The notes beneath the pieces were generated by a model. The model had not been told where the DNA came from and did not search any database. It worked only from the letters and a program-made list of their open reading frames with translations. Shown piece by piece: positions 17,509 to 25,661 of a stretch of DNA of 64,000 nucleotides. The DNA is from Lewinellaceae bacterium (GTDB lineage Bacteria; Bacteroidota; Bacteroidia; Chitinophagales; Saprospiraceae), in the NCBI GenBank assembly GCA_016711435.1, contig JADJSY010000028.1, positions 27,913 to 91,912 on the forward strand. The letters run 5' to 3'. Made by a program: the position numbers and the translations under genes. Positions within the stretch are counted from its first letter, which is position 1. Each line of letters opens with the position of its first letter.

Positions 17509-18204
17509 ATGTCAGAACACAACTCACGCGCCATCACGGCCTGGGCGGAAGAGGACCGCCCGCGCGAAAAAATGCTCCTCAAAGGGAAACTGGCGCTCTC
17601 GGACGCCGAATTACTCGCCATTCTCATCGGATCTGGCACCGTCGGAGAAAGTGCTGTGGCAGTAGCCCAGGGCATTCTCGCTTCCGTCGACCACAACCTG
17701 AACGAACTCGGCAAACGCTCCCTGCCCGATCTGAAAAAGTTTAAAGGTATCGGCGAAGCCAAAGCCATTACCATCGCTGCCGCGCTGGAACTGGGCCGCC
17801 GCCGACAATTGTCCGACCTCCGCGACCGGCCGCGCATTACCCATAGCCGCGATGCCTTTAATACCATCGCCCCCCTGCTCACCGACCTGCACCATGAAGA
17901 ATTCTGGTTGCTGATGCTCAACAAAGCCAATGAGGTGTTTGCCCGCGAACGACTCAGCACCGGCGGCATGAGCGGAACGGTAGTCGATATTAAATTAGTG
18001 CTGAAAGCAGCGATAGATGCCAAAGCCGCAGCCTTTATCGCCATCCACAACCACCCCTCCGGCAACCTGCAACCCAGCCAGGCTGATATCGACCTGACCC
18101 GTAAACTCAAACAATCGGGCGCTATGATCGACCTGCCGCTGCTCGACCACCTGATTATTTCCGAGCGGGGGTATTACAGTTTTGCAGATGAGGGGAATTT
18201 GTGA
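17509..18204 (+). CDS. radC: RadC family JAB/MPN-domain protein
   Basis: 231 residues. N-terminal helix-hairpin-helix region (KKFKGIGEAKAITIAAALEL, 76-95) and a C-terminal JAB1/MPN metalloprotease-like domain with HNHPSGNLQPSQAD (His180, His182, Asp193), the JAMM zinc motif. Despite its name the family has no proven DNA-repair role. Length and motifs are complete. ATG at 17509 follows repeats of both dispersed families. Monocistronic by position. Confidence 0.95.
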   Translation: MSEHNSRAITAWAEEDRPREKMLLKGKLALSDAELLAILIGSGTVGESAVAVAQGILASVDHNLNELGKRSLPDLKKFKGIGEAKAITIAAALELGRRRQLSDLRDRPRITHSRDAFNTIAPLLTDLHHEEFWLLMLNKANEVFARERLSTGGMSGTVVDIKLVLKAAIDAKAAAFIAIHNHPSGNLQPSQADIDLTRKLKQSGAMIDLPLLDHLIISERGYYSFADEGNL

Positions 18205-18309
18205 GGGAAGTGTTTTGGTGTTTTTGGGTTTTAGTGTTTTGGATTAGAAACGATCATTGATATTTGTAGATTCCTTTTGATAAAAATGTATGTCCTTTGT
18301 ATAACTTTA

Positions 18310-18420
18310 AGAAGGTGTGCAAAATTAGTTAAGACAAAATCTTCTGTAACTCATTGACTTACATTGTTTTTTGCCCTTTGCTATTTGCCCTTTTAATTAT
18401 TCATTGCCCTTTGACTTTTT
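18310..18420 (+). repeat. Family B intergenic repeat
   Basis: GTGTGCAAAATTAGTTAAG, TCTTCTGTAACTCATTGACT and TTGCCCTTTGCTATTTGCCC; the last word repeats up to the start of the next gene at 18425. Same family as 17322-17402. Confidence 0.8.
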
Positions 18421-18424
18421 TGAT

Positions 18425-18781
18425 ATGCGTCTGCTTCTTTTCACTGTTCTATTTTTATCCTGGGGCTGCGACGATCCGCCTGCCGATACCCGCATCGACA
18501 GAATAGCGAAGGCCTTCTGTGAATGTACCGGCCCATTGGTGGCGCTGAATCAGCAAACAGCCCGATTGGCTGCCGATACCACGGCGCAAGTTGGTTTTCA
18601 GGAAAATCTTCGGAAAATACAGGAAGAATACAACCGCGCCAAAGAATGCTCCGCGACCGTTATCGGGCAATTCGGACGCCTGAAAAAAGAAGAATTTGTA
18701 TTGGTGGAAAAAGCGCTCAGCGGAAAATGCCCTGATCTGGCCACGCAACGCGACCTGCTGCGGGAGATGCTGGGAGAGTAA
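18425..18781 (+). CDS. Small lipoprotein, hypothetical
   Basis: From ATG at 18425 the protein begins MRLLLFTVLFLSWGCDDPPA, a lipoprotein signal with lipobox LSWGC (the longer frame from 18371 is repeat-derived). About 118 residues, helical, with four further cysteines (CECTG, KECSA, GKCPD). Probably anchored in the inner or outer membrane facing the periplasm. No family recognised; conserved cysteine spacing suggests a disulfide-stabilised helical bundle. Confidence 0.65.
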   Translation: MRLLLFTVLFLSWGCDDPPADTRIDRIAKAFCECTGPLVALNQQTARLAADTTAQVGFQENLRKIQEEYNRAKECSATVIGQFGRLKKEEFVLVEKALSGKCPDLATQRDLLREMLGE

Positions 18782-18789
18782 AGAGAGTA

Positions 18790-18900
18790 AAGAAGTGAGA
18801 GGTGAGAGGTGAGAGGTGAGAGGTGAGAGGTGAGAGACGTCCCGTTTGGCGGCTCGTGTGGTTTGGGGATGGATTTTTCAGGCCTGTAATCGTGAGTGGG
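18790..18900. repeat. Half-copy of the 8455-8935 palindrome arm
   Basis: GTGAGAGGTGAGAGGTGAGA repeated five times, then GACGTCCCGTTTGGC and TTTTTCAGGCCTGTAAT, in the same order as the left arm at 8455. Here there is no matching right arm. The rest of the gap to 19082 holds a Family A repeat (18990-19050). Confidence 0.75.
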
Positions 18901-19082
18901 TGGGAGTGGGCCGAGTAGTGGAACTCATGGGGTGTCACCCGATCGGATTAACTTTTGACCAACCTGTAATCGGAATAATTATCGGAAATAATCTTAGATT
19001 AAATTCTTTGCAAATGCTTGATTATCAACACCAATAACGGATAACCAATAAAACTGGGTATCGGACTTGAACTAACTTCACA

Positions 19083-19598
19083 ATGGCTTGGATAGCACTG
19101 GAAGGTATGCGTTTTCACGCTTTTCACGGCGTTTACGACGCGGAAAAAGCAATTGGTACAGAGTACCTCGTCGATGTGTATGTAAAAGCCGGCATCGCCA
19201 AAGCGGCTGCTACCGACCAGGTAGAACAAACCGTCAATTACGAAATCATTTTTCGGATATGCCAGTTGGAGATGGAGCAGCCGCGCCACCTCATCGAGAC
19301 CGTGCTGGCAGGTATCATCGCTCGCATGAAACACCAGTTTGTCACTTTACAGGCCATCCGGGTCAGGGTGCGCAAACTGAATCCGCCGCTCGGCGGGCGC
19401 GTCGCAGAAGCCTGGGTAGAAGAGGAAGCCGACTTTGTAGCCACCTGTCCGCGCTGCAAACGCAAACACATCTGCTATAGCGACAACAACTGCTGGTGTA
19501 AGGAAATCAACCTGCATCCGGCTACCAAAGAAACGCTGGTGCGGCAGTTTGGAACGACTTGTCTGTGTGAGAGCTGTGTGAAACTCTACGCGGGGTAG
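19083..19598 (+). CDS. folB: Dihydroneopterin aldolase fused to a CWC-type cysteine-rich tail
   Basis: Residues 1-118 are dihydroneopterin aldolase, which cleaves 7,8-dihydroneopterin in folate synthesis: LEGMRFHAFHGVYDAEKAIG, TEYLVDVYV, TVNYEIIFRICQLEME, RVRKLNPPLGGRVAEAWVEE. Residues about 122-171 add seven cysteines, starting CPRCKRKHICYSDNNCWCKE and ending CLCESCVKLYAG, the pattern of the Cys_rich_CWC family (likely zinc-binding). Normal FolB is about 120 residues, so this is a fusion; the same reading frame runs without a break. No other folate gene adjoins it, though fhs is nearby. Effect of the tail is unknown. Confidence 0.88.
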   Translation: MAWIALEGMRFHAFHGVYDAEKAIGTEYLVDVYVKAGIAKAAATDQVEQTVNYEIIFRICQLEMEQPRHLIETVLAGIIARMKHQFVTLQAIRVRVRKLNPPLGGRVAEAWVEEEADFVATCPRCKRKHICYSDNNCWCKEINLHPATKETLVRQFGTTCLCESCVKLYAG

Positions 19599-19599
19599 G

Positions 19600-19765
19600 T
19601 TATCAGTTAGTTATCGGTTATCTGTTATTCGTTATCAGGGTGATAGTGGACCATCTGTGCAAAGCCAACATTCCTTAAAGATATGCCCAACATTTGTACA
19701 GATGGTCCACTATCACCCTGATAACTAATAACAGATAACCGATAACTAACTGATAACTAATAACT
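19600..19765. repeat. Long palindrome at a convergent junction (GTTATC words)
   Basis: Left arm 19600-19660: TCAGTTAGTTATCGGTTATC and CAGGGTGATAGTGGACCATC. Right arm 19697-19765 is the inverse. Loop about 40 bases. The right arm enters the last codons of the convergent CoA-binding gene. Confidence 0.85.
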
Positions 19766-20116
19766 CCCAATCGAAAGCATCACCAGCGTACAACCTTCCA
19801 CCGTTTCGATACCCTGTGCATTGGCTAATTGCATCAGTTCCGGGTTTTCGGTTCCGGGGTTGAAAATCAACCTTTTCGGGTGCAGGGATAGAATGTAATC
19901 GTAATAAGGCGGCTGCCGATCCGGCCCCACATAGAGCGTCACCGTATCTACATCGCTCACGGCGGGCGTGCCGTGCAGGATTTCCAGGCCTTCCACCTGT
20001 CCGTTGCGGATTCCCACCGGAACCACTTCGTGACCAAAGCGCAACAAACGCTGCACGGCTAAAAAAGCATAACGCGTTGGATTGTCGGTGGCGCCGAGGA
20101 CAAGGGTCTTTTTCAT
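19757..20116 (-). CDS. CoA-binding domain protein (YccU-like)
   Basis: 119 residues forming a single Rossmann-like CoA_binding_2 domain: KKTLVLGATDNPTRYAFLAV at the start, GHEVVPVGIRNGQVEGLEIL, and PKRLIFNPGTENPELMQLAN in the middle, then VEGCTLVMLSIGSY. This family resembles the nucleotide-binding half of succinyl-CoA synthetase and occurs as small free-standing proteins of uncertain function. Convergent with folB. The gene looks complete. Confidence 0.85.
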   Translation of the reverse strand: MKKTLVLGATDNPTRYAFLAVQRLLRFGHEVVPVGIRNGQVEGLEILHGTPAVSDVDTVTLYVGPDRQPPYYDYILSLHPKRLIFNPGTENPELMQLANAQGIETVEGCTLVMLSIGSY

Positions 20117-20198
20117 ATTTAGTTATTAGTTATCTGTTATTGGTTATCGGTGGTGTTTCAGGCTGGGAATTGTCAGGAATTTTAGATGCTTTTCCCTT

Positions 20199-20370
20199 GG
20201 GTGCATTTCAAATTGTCGTTGCGGTATATTGACGGGGTGACTTGAAGTCACCCCGTCAATAAGCTTGGCGCTTTGCCAAGCGACAATTTGAAATGCACCC
20301 CTTCGATTTTAGTTTGTGCATGGGCTAAGCCGAGCATACGTTTACTAAACTTTTAAAGTTTAGTAAACGT
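20199..20370. repeat. Nested hairpins in the gap 20117-20845
   Basis: Outer stem GGGTGCATTTCAAATTGTCG (20199-20218) with its inverse at 20281-20300; inside it a perfect hairpin TTGACGGGGTGAC/GTCACCCCGTCAA (20229-20259) and CTTGGC/GCCAAG (20264-20280). To the right, ACGTTTACTAAAC/GTTTAGTAAACGT (20338-20370) is a perfect 13-bp stem. The gap also holds a Family A fragment (20118), the MITE-like copy 2 and a full Family A repeat (20737-20785); no gene. Confidence 0.85.
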
Positions 20371-20557
20371 TGCCAAATCAAATGCACAAAACCTAGTGAC
20401 GTGAAGTATAGTTACGATTGATAAAGAAATCGAAATGCTCCGTTTTTAATCATTTTCAACCTGAAACACCAACAATAACCGATAACAAACAACTGGCGCA
20501 GCAAAAAGTTATACGCCCGCAAGGTGCTCGGTCGTAAGGTCTGCGGATACGTTTAGA

Positions 20558-20722
20558 GGTTGTGTCAAAAGTTGTATTCTATTAAAGCCATGGTTCTAGT
20601 GTAAAATTTAATTTCGCGTTACCTCCAACTTCCCGAAAGTTTTAAACTTTCGGGAAGTTTCGAATCGAAAAAACCAAGTATAATTTGGCGTCTTATTCCA
20701 CTTCGCCCCTTTTGACACAACC
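20558..20722 (+). mobile_element. MITE-like element, copy 2, with terminal inverted repeats
   Basis: 165 bp bounded by GGTTGTGTCAAAAG (20558-20571) and its perfect inverse CTTTTGACACAACC (20709-20722). Contains an internal hairpin CTTCCCGAAAGTTT/AAACTTTCGGGAAG. The first 65 bases match copy 1 at 16440. No coding capacity; would need a transposase elsewhere. Confidence 0.7.
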
Positions 20723-20798
20723 CCAATCGTATCCAAAATGCTTGATTATCAACACAGATAACCAATAACTAATAACGGATAACTACAAAAAAATCGAA

Positions 20799-20806
20799 TA
20801 CTTTTG
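20799..20806 (+). promoter_or_regulatory. -7 box TACTTTTG before dcd
   Basis: Perfect match to the Bacteroidota TANNTTTG -7 element, 40 bases before the dcd ATG at 20846. It supports that ATG over the in-frame TTG at 20804, which would lie at or before the transcription start. A Family A repeat ends at 20785, just upstream. Confidence 0.6.
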
Positions 20807-20845
20807 CGCACTTTTTTGCCTCGAAAGAAAAACACCGCAACAAAA

Positions 20846-21379
20846 ATGATTCTGACTGATAAAAAAATTCTGGAAGCCATCGCGCAGCGCATGATCGTGA
20901 TCGAGCCTTTTCGTCCCGAATGCCTGGGTACCAATTCCTACGACGTGCACCTCGGCAAGTACTTAGCCGTATATCGCGACCGGGTGCTGGATGCCAAAAA
21001 ACACAACCCGATCGACCTGTTCGAGATCGGACCGGAAGGTTTTGTGCTCGAACCCGGCACACTCTACCTCGGCGTGACGGAGGAATACACCGAAACGCAC
21101 CATTCCGTACCTTTTCTGGAAGGTAAAAGCAGCATCGGACGGCTGGGTATCGACATACATGCCACCGCCGGCAAAGGCGACGTCGGTTTTTGCAATACCT
21201 GGACCCTGGAAATTTCCTGCGTACAACCCGTGCGCGTTTACGCCGGCATGCCCATCGGGCAATTGATCTATTTTGCCATCGACGGCGATATTGAAAATTA
21301 CTACAACAAAAAACAAAACGCGAAATACAACCAGCGCACGGACAAGCCGGTGGAAAGTATGATGTGGAAGAATTTTTAA
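20846..21379 (+). CDS. dcd: dCTP deaminase
   Basis: 177 residues. Deaminates dCTP to dUTP, the precursor of dTMP. Seen: GTNSYDVHLGKYLAVYRDRV near the start, GFVLEPGTLYLGVTEEYTET, and the trimer active-site region FLEGKSSIGRLGIDIHATAG followed by KGDVGFCNTWTLEIS. The C-terminus DKPVESMMWKNF is typical for the Bacteroidota form. Start chosen at ATG 20846 because a -7 box lies at 20799-20806. Monocistronic; the next gene is convergent. Confidence 0.95.
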   Translation: MILTDKKILEAIAQRMIVIEPFRPECLGTNSYDVHLGKYLAVYRDRVLDAKKHNPIDLFEIGPEGFVLEPGTLYLGVTEEYTETHHSVPFLEGKSSIGRLGIDIHATAGKGDVGFCNTWTLEISCVQPVRVYAGMPIGQLIYFAIDGDIENYYNKKQNAKYNQRTDKPVESMMWKNF

Positions 21380-21388
21380 GGGGAAACC

Positions 21389-22741
21389 CTACCGCTCCAC
21401 CACCACCTTCCGCACTACCTGCTCTCCCCCGCTCTGCACCCGCACAAAATACACCCCAGGCGCACTCCCCTGTAAATCAATACTTTCGTTCAAAAAAGCA
21501 GACTGGAAGTTTTTGTTCAGTACCGTCTGCCCCAGCACATTCAGCACCTGAACGGAGCCTTTCCGGGTTTGGCCGAACAAGGCGGAAACCTGTACCATTC
21601 CACTGCTCGGATTGGGCGTGATCTGCACCGATGCGGCCCAGGATGGCGGTTCCGGCGCGCGCAGCACCCCGCATTCTTCCGGCGTCGGGTAAGGTTGATC
21701 GCAGGTCCAGATCGTATCTGCGTCGGCCAGGTATTGCTGAAAAATCGGATCGTCACAGGTTTCTCCTGCGATCGTGATGAGGCACTGGCCCAGGTAAGTG
21801 CCGTCACAGAGATAAAACCGGGTAAATTCAAAATCAGCGCCGATCACATAATCCAGCCCGATGACCGAGCCATTGTTCATCACAGTCACGGCAGAGCCAT
21901 AATTCGGCAAATTACAATCCGGGAATTGCCCCTGGTAAAAAGCCACCGTATCGCGCAGCCAGTCGAGGCAAAGCGGCTCAGTAGCGCACTCGAAACTGTT
22001 GCTGCAACTGATTTCCTGGGTCAATTCATTGCCTGACACGCCCAGGAACTGTACGCCGCAACCTGTTTTCACGCGAAACTTCCAGCTCCGCTCAAAAATA
22101 CAACCTGCCGGACAGTCGCCCCAGGCCACCGTGTAGGTCATTTCGACATCTCCAGTCAGGGTTTCCTGCAACTGAATATTGTTGCCATCTCCGAAAATGC
22201 CATCCAGTTCGGCAAAATTGACGCCCGGAACATCCTCAAAAAGCGCTACCAGCGCAGTCGGATTCAGCCCCTTTTCGGATACAATGCTAAAAAAAATGGA
22301 TGATCCAATCTGGAAACTGCCGTCATTCACCAGGTTGTATTGTGTAATTAATCCATCAAATGCGGTATTGCCGGTAGGAAATATCCCGTCTTCATATTTT
22401 TGAGCCCAGGTTTCGTTGGCATCCGCAGCAACTATAACACTGTACGGCCAGATGCTTGGAAAGGTGTGAATCGCCAGGCACTCCACCACCGTATCGCGCT
22501 CCGGCAATTGCGTGGCATTGTACACTGCCAGCAACATGCTCATGGCCCGCTCGTACAGCACATCGGGAATCGCGACCGAATCCTGCCATTGCGGGTTGTT
22601 TTGCATCATGCGCACGGCTAACTGCCGGGCGTCATTTTCATAAAATGCGCGCACGGCAGGCGGGGCATCACAGAGGTTCTGGGCACCGGCAGCGACAATA
22701 CCAATGCACCAAAGCAATAAGGAAAGGAAGGTTGTTTTCAT
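21389..22741 (-). CDS. Secreted protein with type IX secretion C-terminal sorting domain
   Basis: 450 residues. Signal peptide (LLLWCIGIVAAGAQ) then a cysteine-rich beta region with no catalytic motif I can name (GDCPAGCIFERSWKFRVKTG; CDGTYLGQCLITIAGETCDD). The last 80 residues are a T9SS type A domain: VQITPNPSSGMVQVSALFGQ, VQVLNVLGQTVLNKNF, PGVYFVRVQSGGEQVVRKVV. Such proteins are exported across the outer membrane and cleaved or anchored by the Por system. Convergent with dcd, ten bases apart. Confidence 0.85.
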   Translation of the reverse strand: MKTTFLSLLLWCIGIVAAGAQNLCDAPPAVRAFYENDARQLAVRMMQNNPQWQDSVAIPDVLYERAMSMLLAVYNATQLPERDTVVECLAIHTFPSIWPYSVIVAADANETWAQKYEDGIFPTGNTAFDGLITQYNLVNDGSFQIGSSIFFSIVSEKGLNPTALVALFEDVPGVNFAELDGIFGDGNNIQLQETLTGDVEMTYTVAWGDCPAGCIFERSWKFRVKTGCGVQFLGVSGNELTQEISCSNSFECATEPLCLDWLRDTVAFYQGQFPDCNLPNYGSAVTVMNNGSVIGLDYVIGADFEFTRFYLCDGTYLGQCLITIAGETCDDPIFQQYLADADTIWTCDQPYPTPEECGVLRAPEPPSWAASVQITPNPSSGMVQVSALFGQTRKGSVQVLNVLGQTVLNKNFQSAFLNESIDLQGSAPGVYFVRVQSGGEQVVRKVVVER

Positions 22742-22778
22742 GGCTATGTGTTTTTGTTTTAAAGACTATCCTTATATT

Positions 22779-22904
22779 GTATCCCGATTGAGCCGGGCGA
22801 CCACGAGGGTCGCCCCTACCAAACCAAAACCTTTCCTGCATTGGATTCAAATCAATGACTGGGTAGGGGCGACCCTTGTGGTCGCCCAGATCAATCGGGA
22901 TACA
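22779..22904. repeat. Hairpin repeat upstream of the T9SS gene
   Basis: TGTATCCCGATTGAGCCGGG and GCGACCACGAGGGTCGCCCC on the left, inverse on the right (to 22904). Each arm also holds its own small GCGACC/GGTCGC hairpin. It lies just upstream of the T9SS gene start. The remainder of the gap to 23061 has no gene. Confidence 0.85.
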
Positions 22905-23061
22905 TATAAGGGTAGTCATATTTGTGTTTGTGTCTTCGAAACTTAGATTCAGGAATGTTTGCAGCGCTGCCGCCGACAGGAGAAGTTCTTACCCCACAGA
23001 CAGTGGAGCCAAGGGCGAGCGTTGAGCCGCAGGCGCATTTTTAGAAAACTATAACACTTGA

Positions 23062-23186
23062 CGTGTTTGGTGTATAGTGTTTAGTGTTTGGGGCGCTCCG
23101 CCCTTGGCAACAGTGTGGGGGTTTAGACCCTTGCTCACTGTCGCCAAGGGCGGAGCGCCCTAAACACCAAACACTACACACCAAAA
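23062..23186. repeat. Palindrome at the 3' end of htpG (GTGTTTGG words)
   Basis: Left arm GTGTTTGGTGTATAGTGTTT then GGGGCGCTCCGCCCTTGGC; right arm the inverse, ending two bases before the htpG stop codon. Shares the GTGTTTAGTGTTT word with 8545-8575 and 8815-8840. Confidence 0.85.
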
Positions 23187-23187
23187 A

Positions 23188-25059
23188 CTAAATTTTCCCC
23201 AGCGTCGCCTGCACAAACCCCGTCAGCGCTTCGCCGCGCAGCATACCCTGTTGCAGCAGGGCCAGGTTGAGCAGGTATTTCGACATCTGCTCTTTTTCCG
23301 CAGACTCGCTGATTTTCAATAACTTATTGACGATAATCGGGTGATTGGTGTTGACCACCACATTGTAACTGTCCGGAAAATCGCCCATGCCACCCATGCC
23401 CTGCATACTTTGCATTTCCTTCAGACGGCGCATAAATTCGGGGCGGGTAATGAGCACCGGCGCGTCGTCGGGCGCCAATGGCGACAAAGTGACGGAAGCG
23501 CCGACCTGCCCTTTGACAGCCGTTTCAAACAGCGACTTCACGTCGTTTTGTTCGGCTTCCGAAAGGATGGACTCGCGTTTTTCGTCCTTTTGAACTAAGT
23601 TGTCTAAGGTCTCGGAATCGACCCGGACGAATACCAGGCCCAGTTGGCCTTGCTGGTATTCGATGTGCTGAATCCAGTGGTTGTCGAGCACCGTTTCGAG
23701 GCGCAGGACATCATAACCCCGGCCGGTTGCGGCAGTAATCTGTGCATTGTGGGCTTCCGGGTCGTTGGTGTAGATGACCACCACTTTCCCGTGTTTGTCC
23801 GTCTGGTTGGTTTTGATTTTTTCCTTGTACTCGTCGAGCAGGAAGAAAGCGCCCTGTGTGTTTTCCACGAGGGTAAAATTCATGGCGCGTTCTTCAAATT
23901 TTTTATCCGAAATCACGCCGTATTTCACAAAAACACCCAGATCGCGCCATTTTTGTTCGTAGGAAGGGCGGTCGTTTTTGAACAGCTCGTTCAGTTTGTC
24001 CGCCACCTTGCGGGTGATGTACTCGCTGATTTTTTTCACATTGCCATCAGCCTGCAGGTAAGAGCGGGAGACATTCAAGGGAATATCCGGCGAGTCGATG
24101 ACGCCGTGCAGCAAAAGCAGCCATTCGGGTACGATGTCGCGCACGTCGTCGGTCACAAAAACCTGGTTGGAATACAGGTGAATTTTATTGCGCGTCACCT
24201 CCATCGCATTGCCGAGTTTGGGGAAATACAGCACGCCGGTCAGGTTGAACGGGTAGTCGATATTGAGGTGTATCCAGAACATCGGCTCCGGCGCCATTGG
24301 GTGTGTCTGGCGGTAAAAGGCTAAGTAATCGGCATCTTGCAGGTCAACCGGCTGCTTTTTCCAGATGGGGTTCGTGTCGTTAATTATATTCGGAACCTCC
24401 GTGCTTTCTTCTTTTTGCTCCTCGCCTTCGCCGACAGTTTTGTATTCGGTTTTGGTACCGAACTGGATCGGAATGGGCAGGAATTTGCAGTATTTTTCCA
24501 GCAAACCTTCGAGGCGGTGCTGGTCGAGGAAACTGTTATTTTCCTCGTTGATGTATAAAATCACGTCTGTTCCGCGCTCCTCTTTTTCCACCGTTTCAAT
24601 GCTGAAAGAAGGGTCGCCGGCACAGGTCCAGCGCACGGCTTCAGCGCCTTCCTGCCAGGAGCGGGTCACTACTTCCACTTTGTCGGCCACCATAAAAGCC
24701 GAATAGAAGCCAAGGCCGAAATGGCCGATAATACTGTTGTCTTTGTATTTTTCCAGAAACTCGCCCGCACTGGAAAAAGCGATCTGGTTGAGGTATTTCT
24801 GCACCTCATCCGAAGTCATGCCGATGCCGCGGTCGCGGATAATGATACGTTTTGCATCACTTTCACAAATTACTTCGATATGCGTATCGCCGATTTCGCC
24901 TTTCACTTCGCCGCTGCGGGCCAGTGCCTGTAGTTTGGTGGTAGCATCTACGGCATTGGATACCAGTTCGCGCAGGAAAATCTCGTGATCGGAATACAGA
25001 AATTTTTTAATGATGGGAAAAATGTTCTCGGTCTGGACGGAGATCGTACCTGTTTGCAT
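23188..25059 (-). CDS. htpG: Chaperone protein HtpG (Hsp90)
   Basis: 623 residues, full length. Cytosolic ATP-dependent chaperone. N-terminal GHKL ATPase: FLRELVSNAVDATTKLQA (Asn35 for magnesium), IIIRDRGIGMTSDEVQKYLN, and GHFGLGFYSAFMVADKVEVV. Middle domain with the LPLNVSRSYLQ-type segment (DIPLNVSRSYLQADGNVKKI), C-terminal dimer domain containing a methionine-rich MQSMQGMGGMGDF stretch. Monocistronic; a palindrome starts just after the stop. Confidence 0.97.
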   Translation of the reverse strand: MQTGTISVQTENIFPIIKKFLYSDHEIFLRELVSNAVDATTKLQALARSGEVKGEIGDTHIEVICESDAKRIIIRDRGIGMTSDEVQKYLNQIAFSSAGEFLEKYKDNSIIGHFGLGFYSAFMVADKVEVVTRSWQEGAEAVRWTCAGDPSFSIETVEKEERGTDVILYINEENNSFLDQHRLEGLLEKYCKFLPIPIQFGTKTEYKTVGEGEEQKEESTEVPNIINDTNPIWKKQPVDLQDADYLAFYRQTHPMAPEPMFWIHLNIDYPFNLTGVLYFPKLGNAMEVTRNKIHLYSNQVFVTDDVRDIVPEWLLLLHGVIDSPDIPLNVSRSYLQADGNVKKISEYITRKVADKLNELFKNDRPSYEQKWRDLGVFVKYGVISDKKFEERAMNFTLVENTQGAFFLLDEYKEKIKTNQTDKHGKVVVIYTNDPEAHNAQITAATGRGYDVLRLETVLDNHWIQHIEYQQGQLGLVFVRVDSETLDNLVQKDEKRESILSEAEQNDVKSLFETAVKGQVGASVTLSPLAPDDAPVLITRPEFMRRLKEMQSMQGMGGMGDFPDSYNVVVNTNHPIIVNKLLKISESAEKEQMSKYLLNLALLQQGMLRGEALTGFVQATLGKI

Positions 25060-25661
25060 ATTCTTTCAGTTTAGAGTAGTTTAAATATCAGGGATGAGGG
25101 ATGAGGAATGAGGGATGTACGCGCTCAATAATGATAGTCATCCTGTAACTAATCGGGAATGAGGAATGGACGCGCTCAGTAATCAAGGTCATCTCATAAT
25201 CCTGTAAATCATGGTCAAGACAATCATGGTCAAATGGTCAATCAAGGTACGTGCCACCCCCGAAAAAACTGCCAAAATGACGTTGAAGCCTCAAAAACCT
25301 GTCAACAATGGATACTTTCATTTCAGGCATTTTTTCACAAGCGAACTTTTGTCCGAAATAAGCAAAATGAGTGACGAATTTGGCATAGTAGTTGCCTTTG
25401 ATATGTCTTGTGTTGCGCTCCTAACAATTTATTTTGGAGAAGTACGTGACTTTAAAAAAAGAAACGGTCTTAAATCCGTTAAAAAATTAGGGTCGAATGC
25501 GACCTTAAGCCCGTGGGCGAGGGACCAGTCCATTTTTGGGGGGTAGGGCTGGTCTCCTCACCACATTTTTTGGTGGGTGGGAATATTTTATTCCTGCCAC
25601 TCCGAATTATAGAGTCCGTATGTCATTCTGACAACATAACTTTGTTGCATCCCGCAACTGT
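25060..25661. other. Gap without a convincing gene
   Basis: 25089-25165 carries GATGAGGAATGAGGGATG and ACGCGCTCA words in two rounds. A 111-codon plus-strand frame at 25211-25546 begins in this repeat and has no recognisable feature. The last 40 bases hold a perfect -7 box TAACTTTG (25637-25644), 17 bases before the next start codon, probably the promoter of the 25662 gene. Confidence 0.6.

Noticed and set aside
20804..20845. TTG start for dcd at 20804
   Set aside because: It overlaps the -7 box and would add residues absent from the family; ATG 20846 fits.
25211..25546. 111-codon plus-strand frame
   Set aside because: Begins in low-complexity repeat, no recognisable motif and no proper start context.
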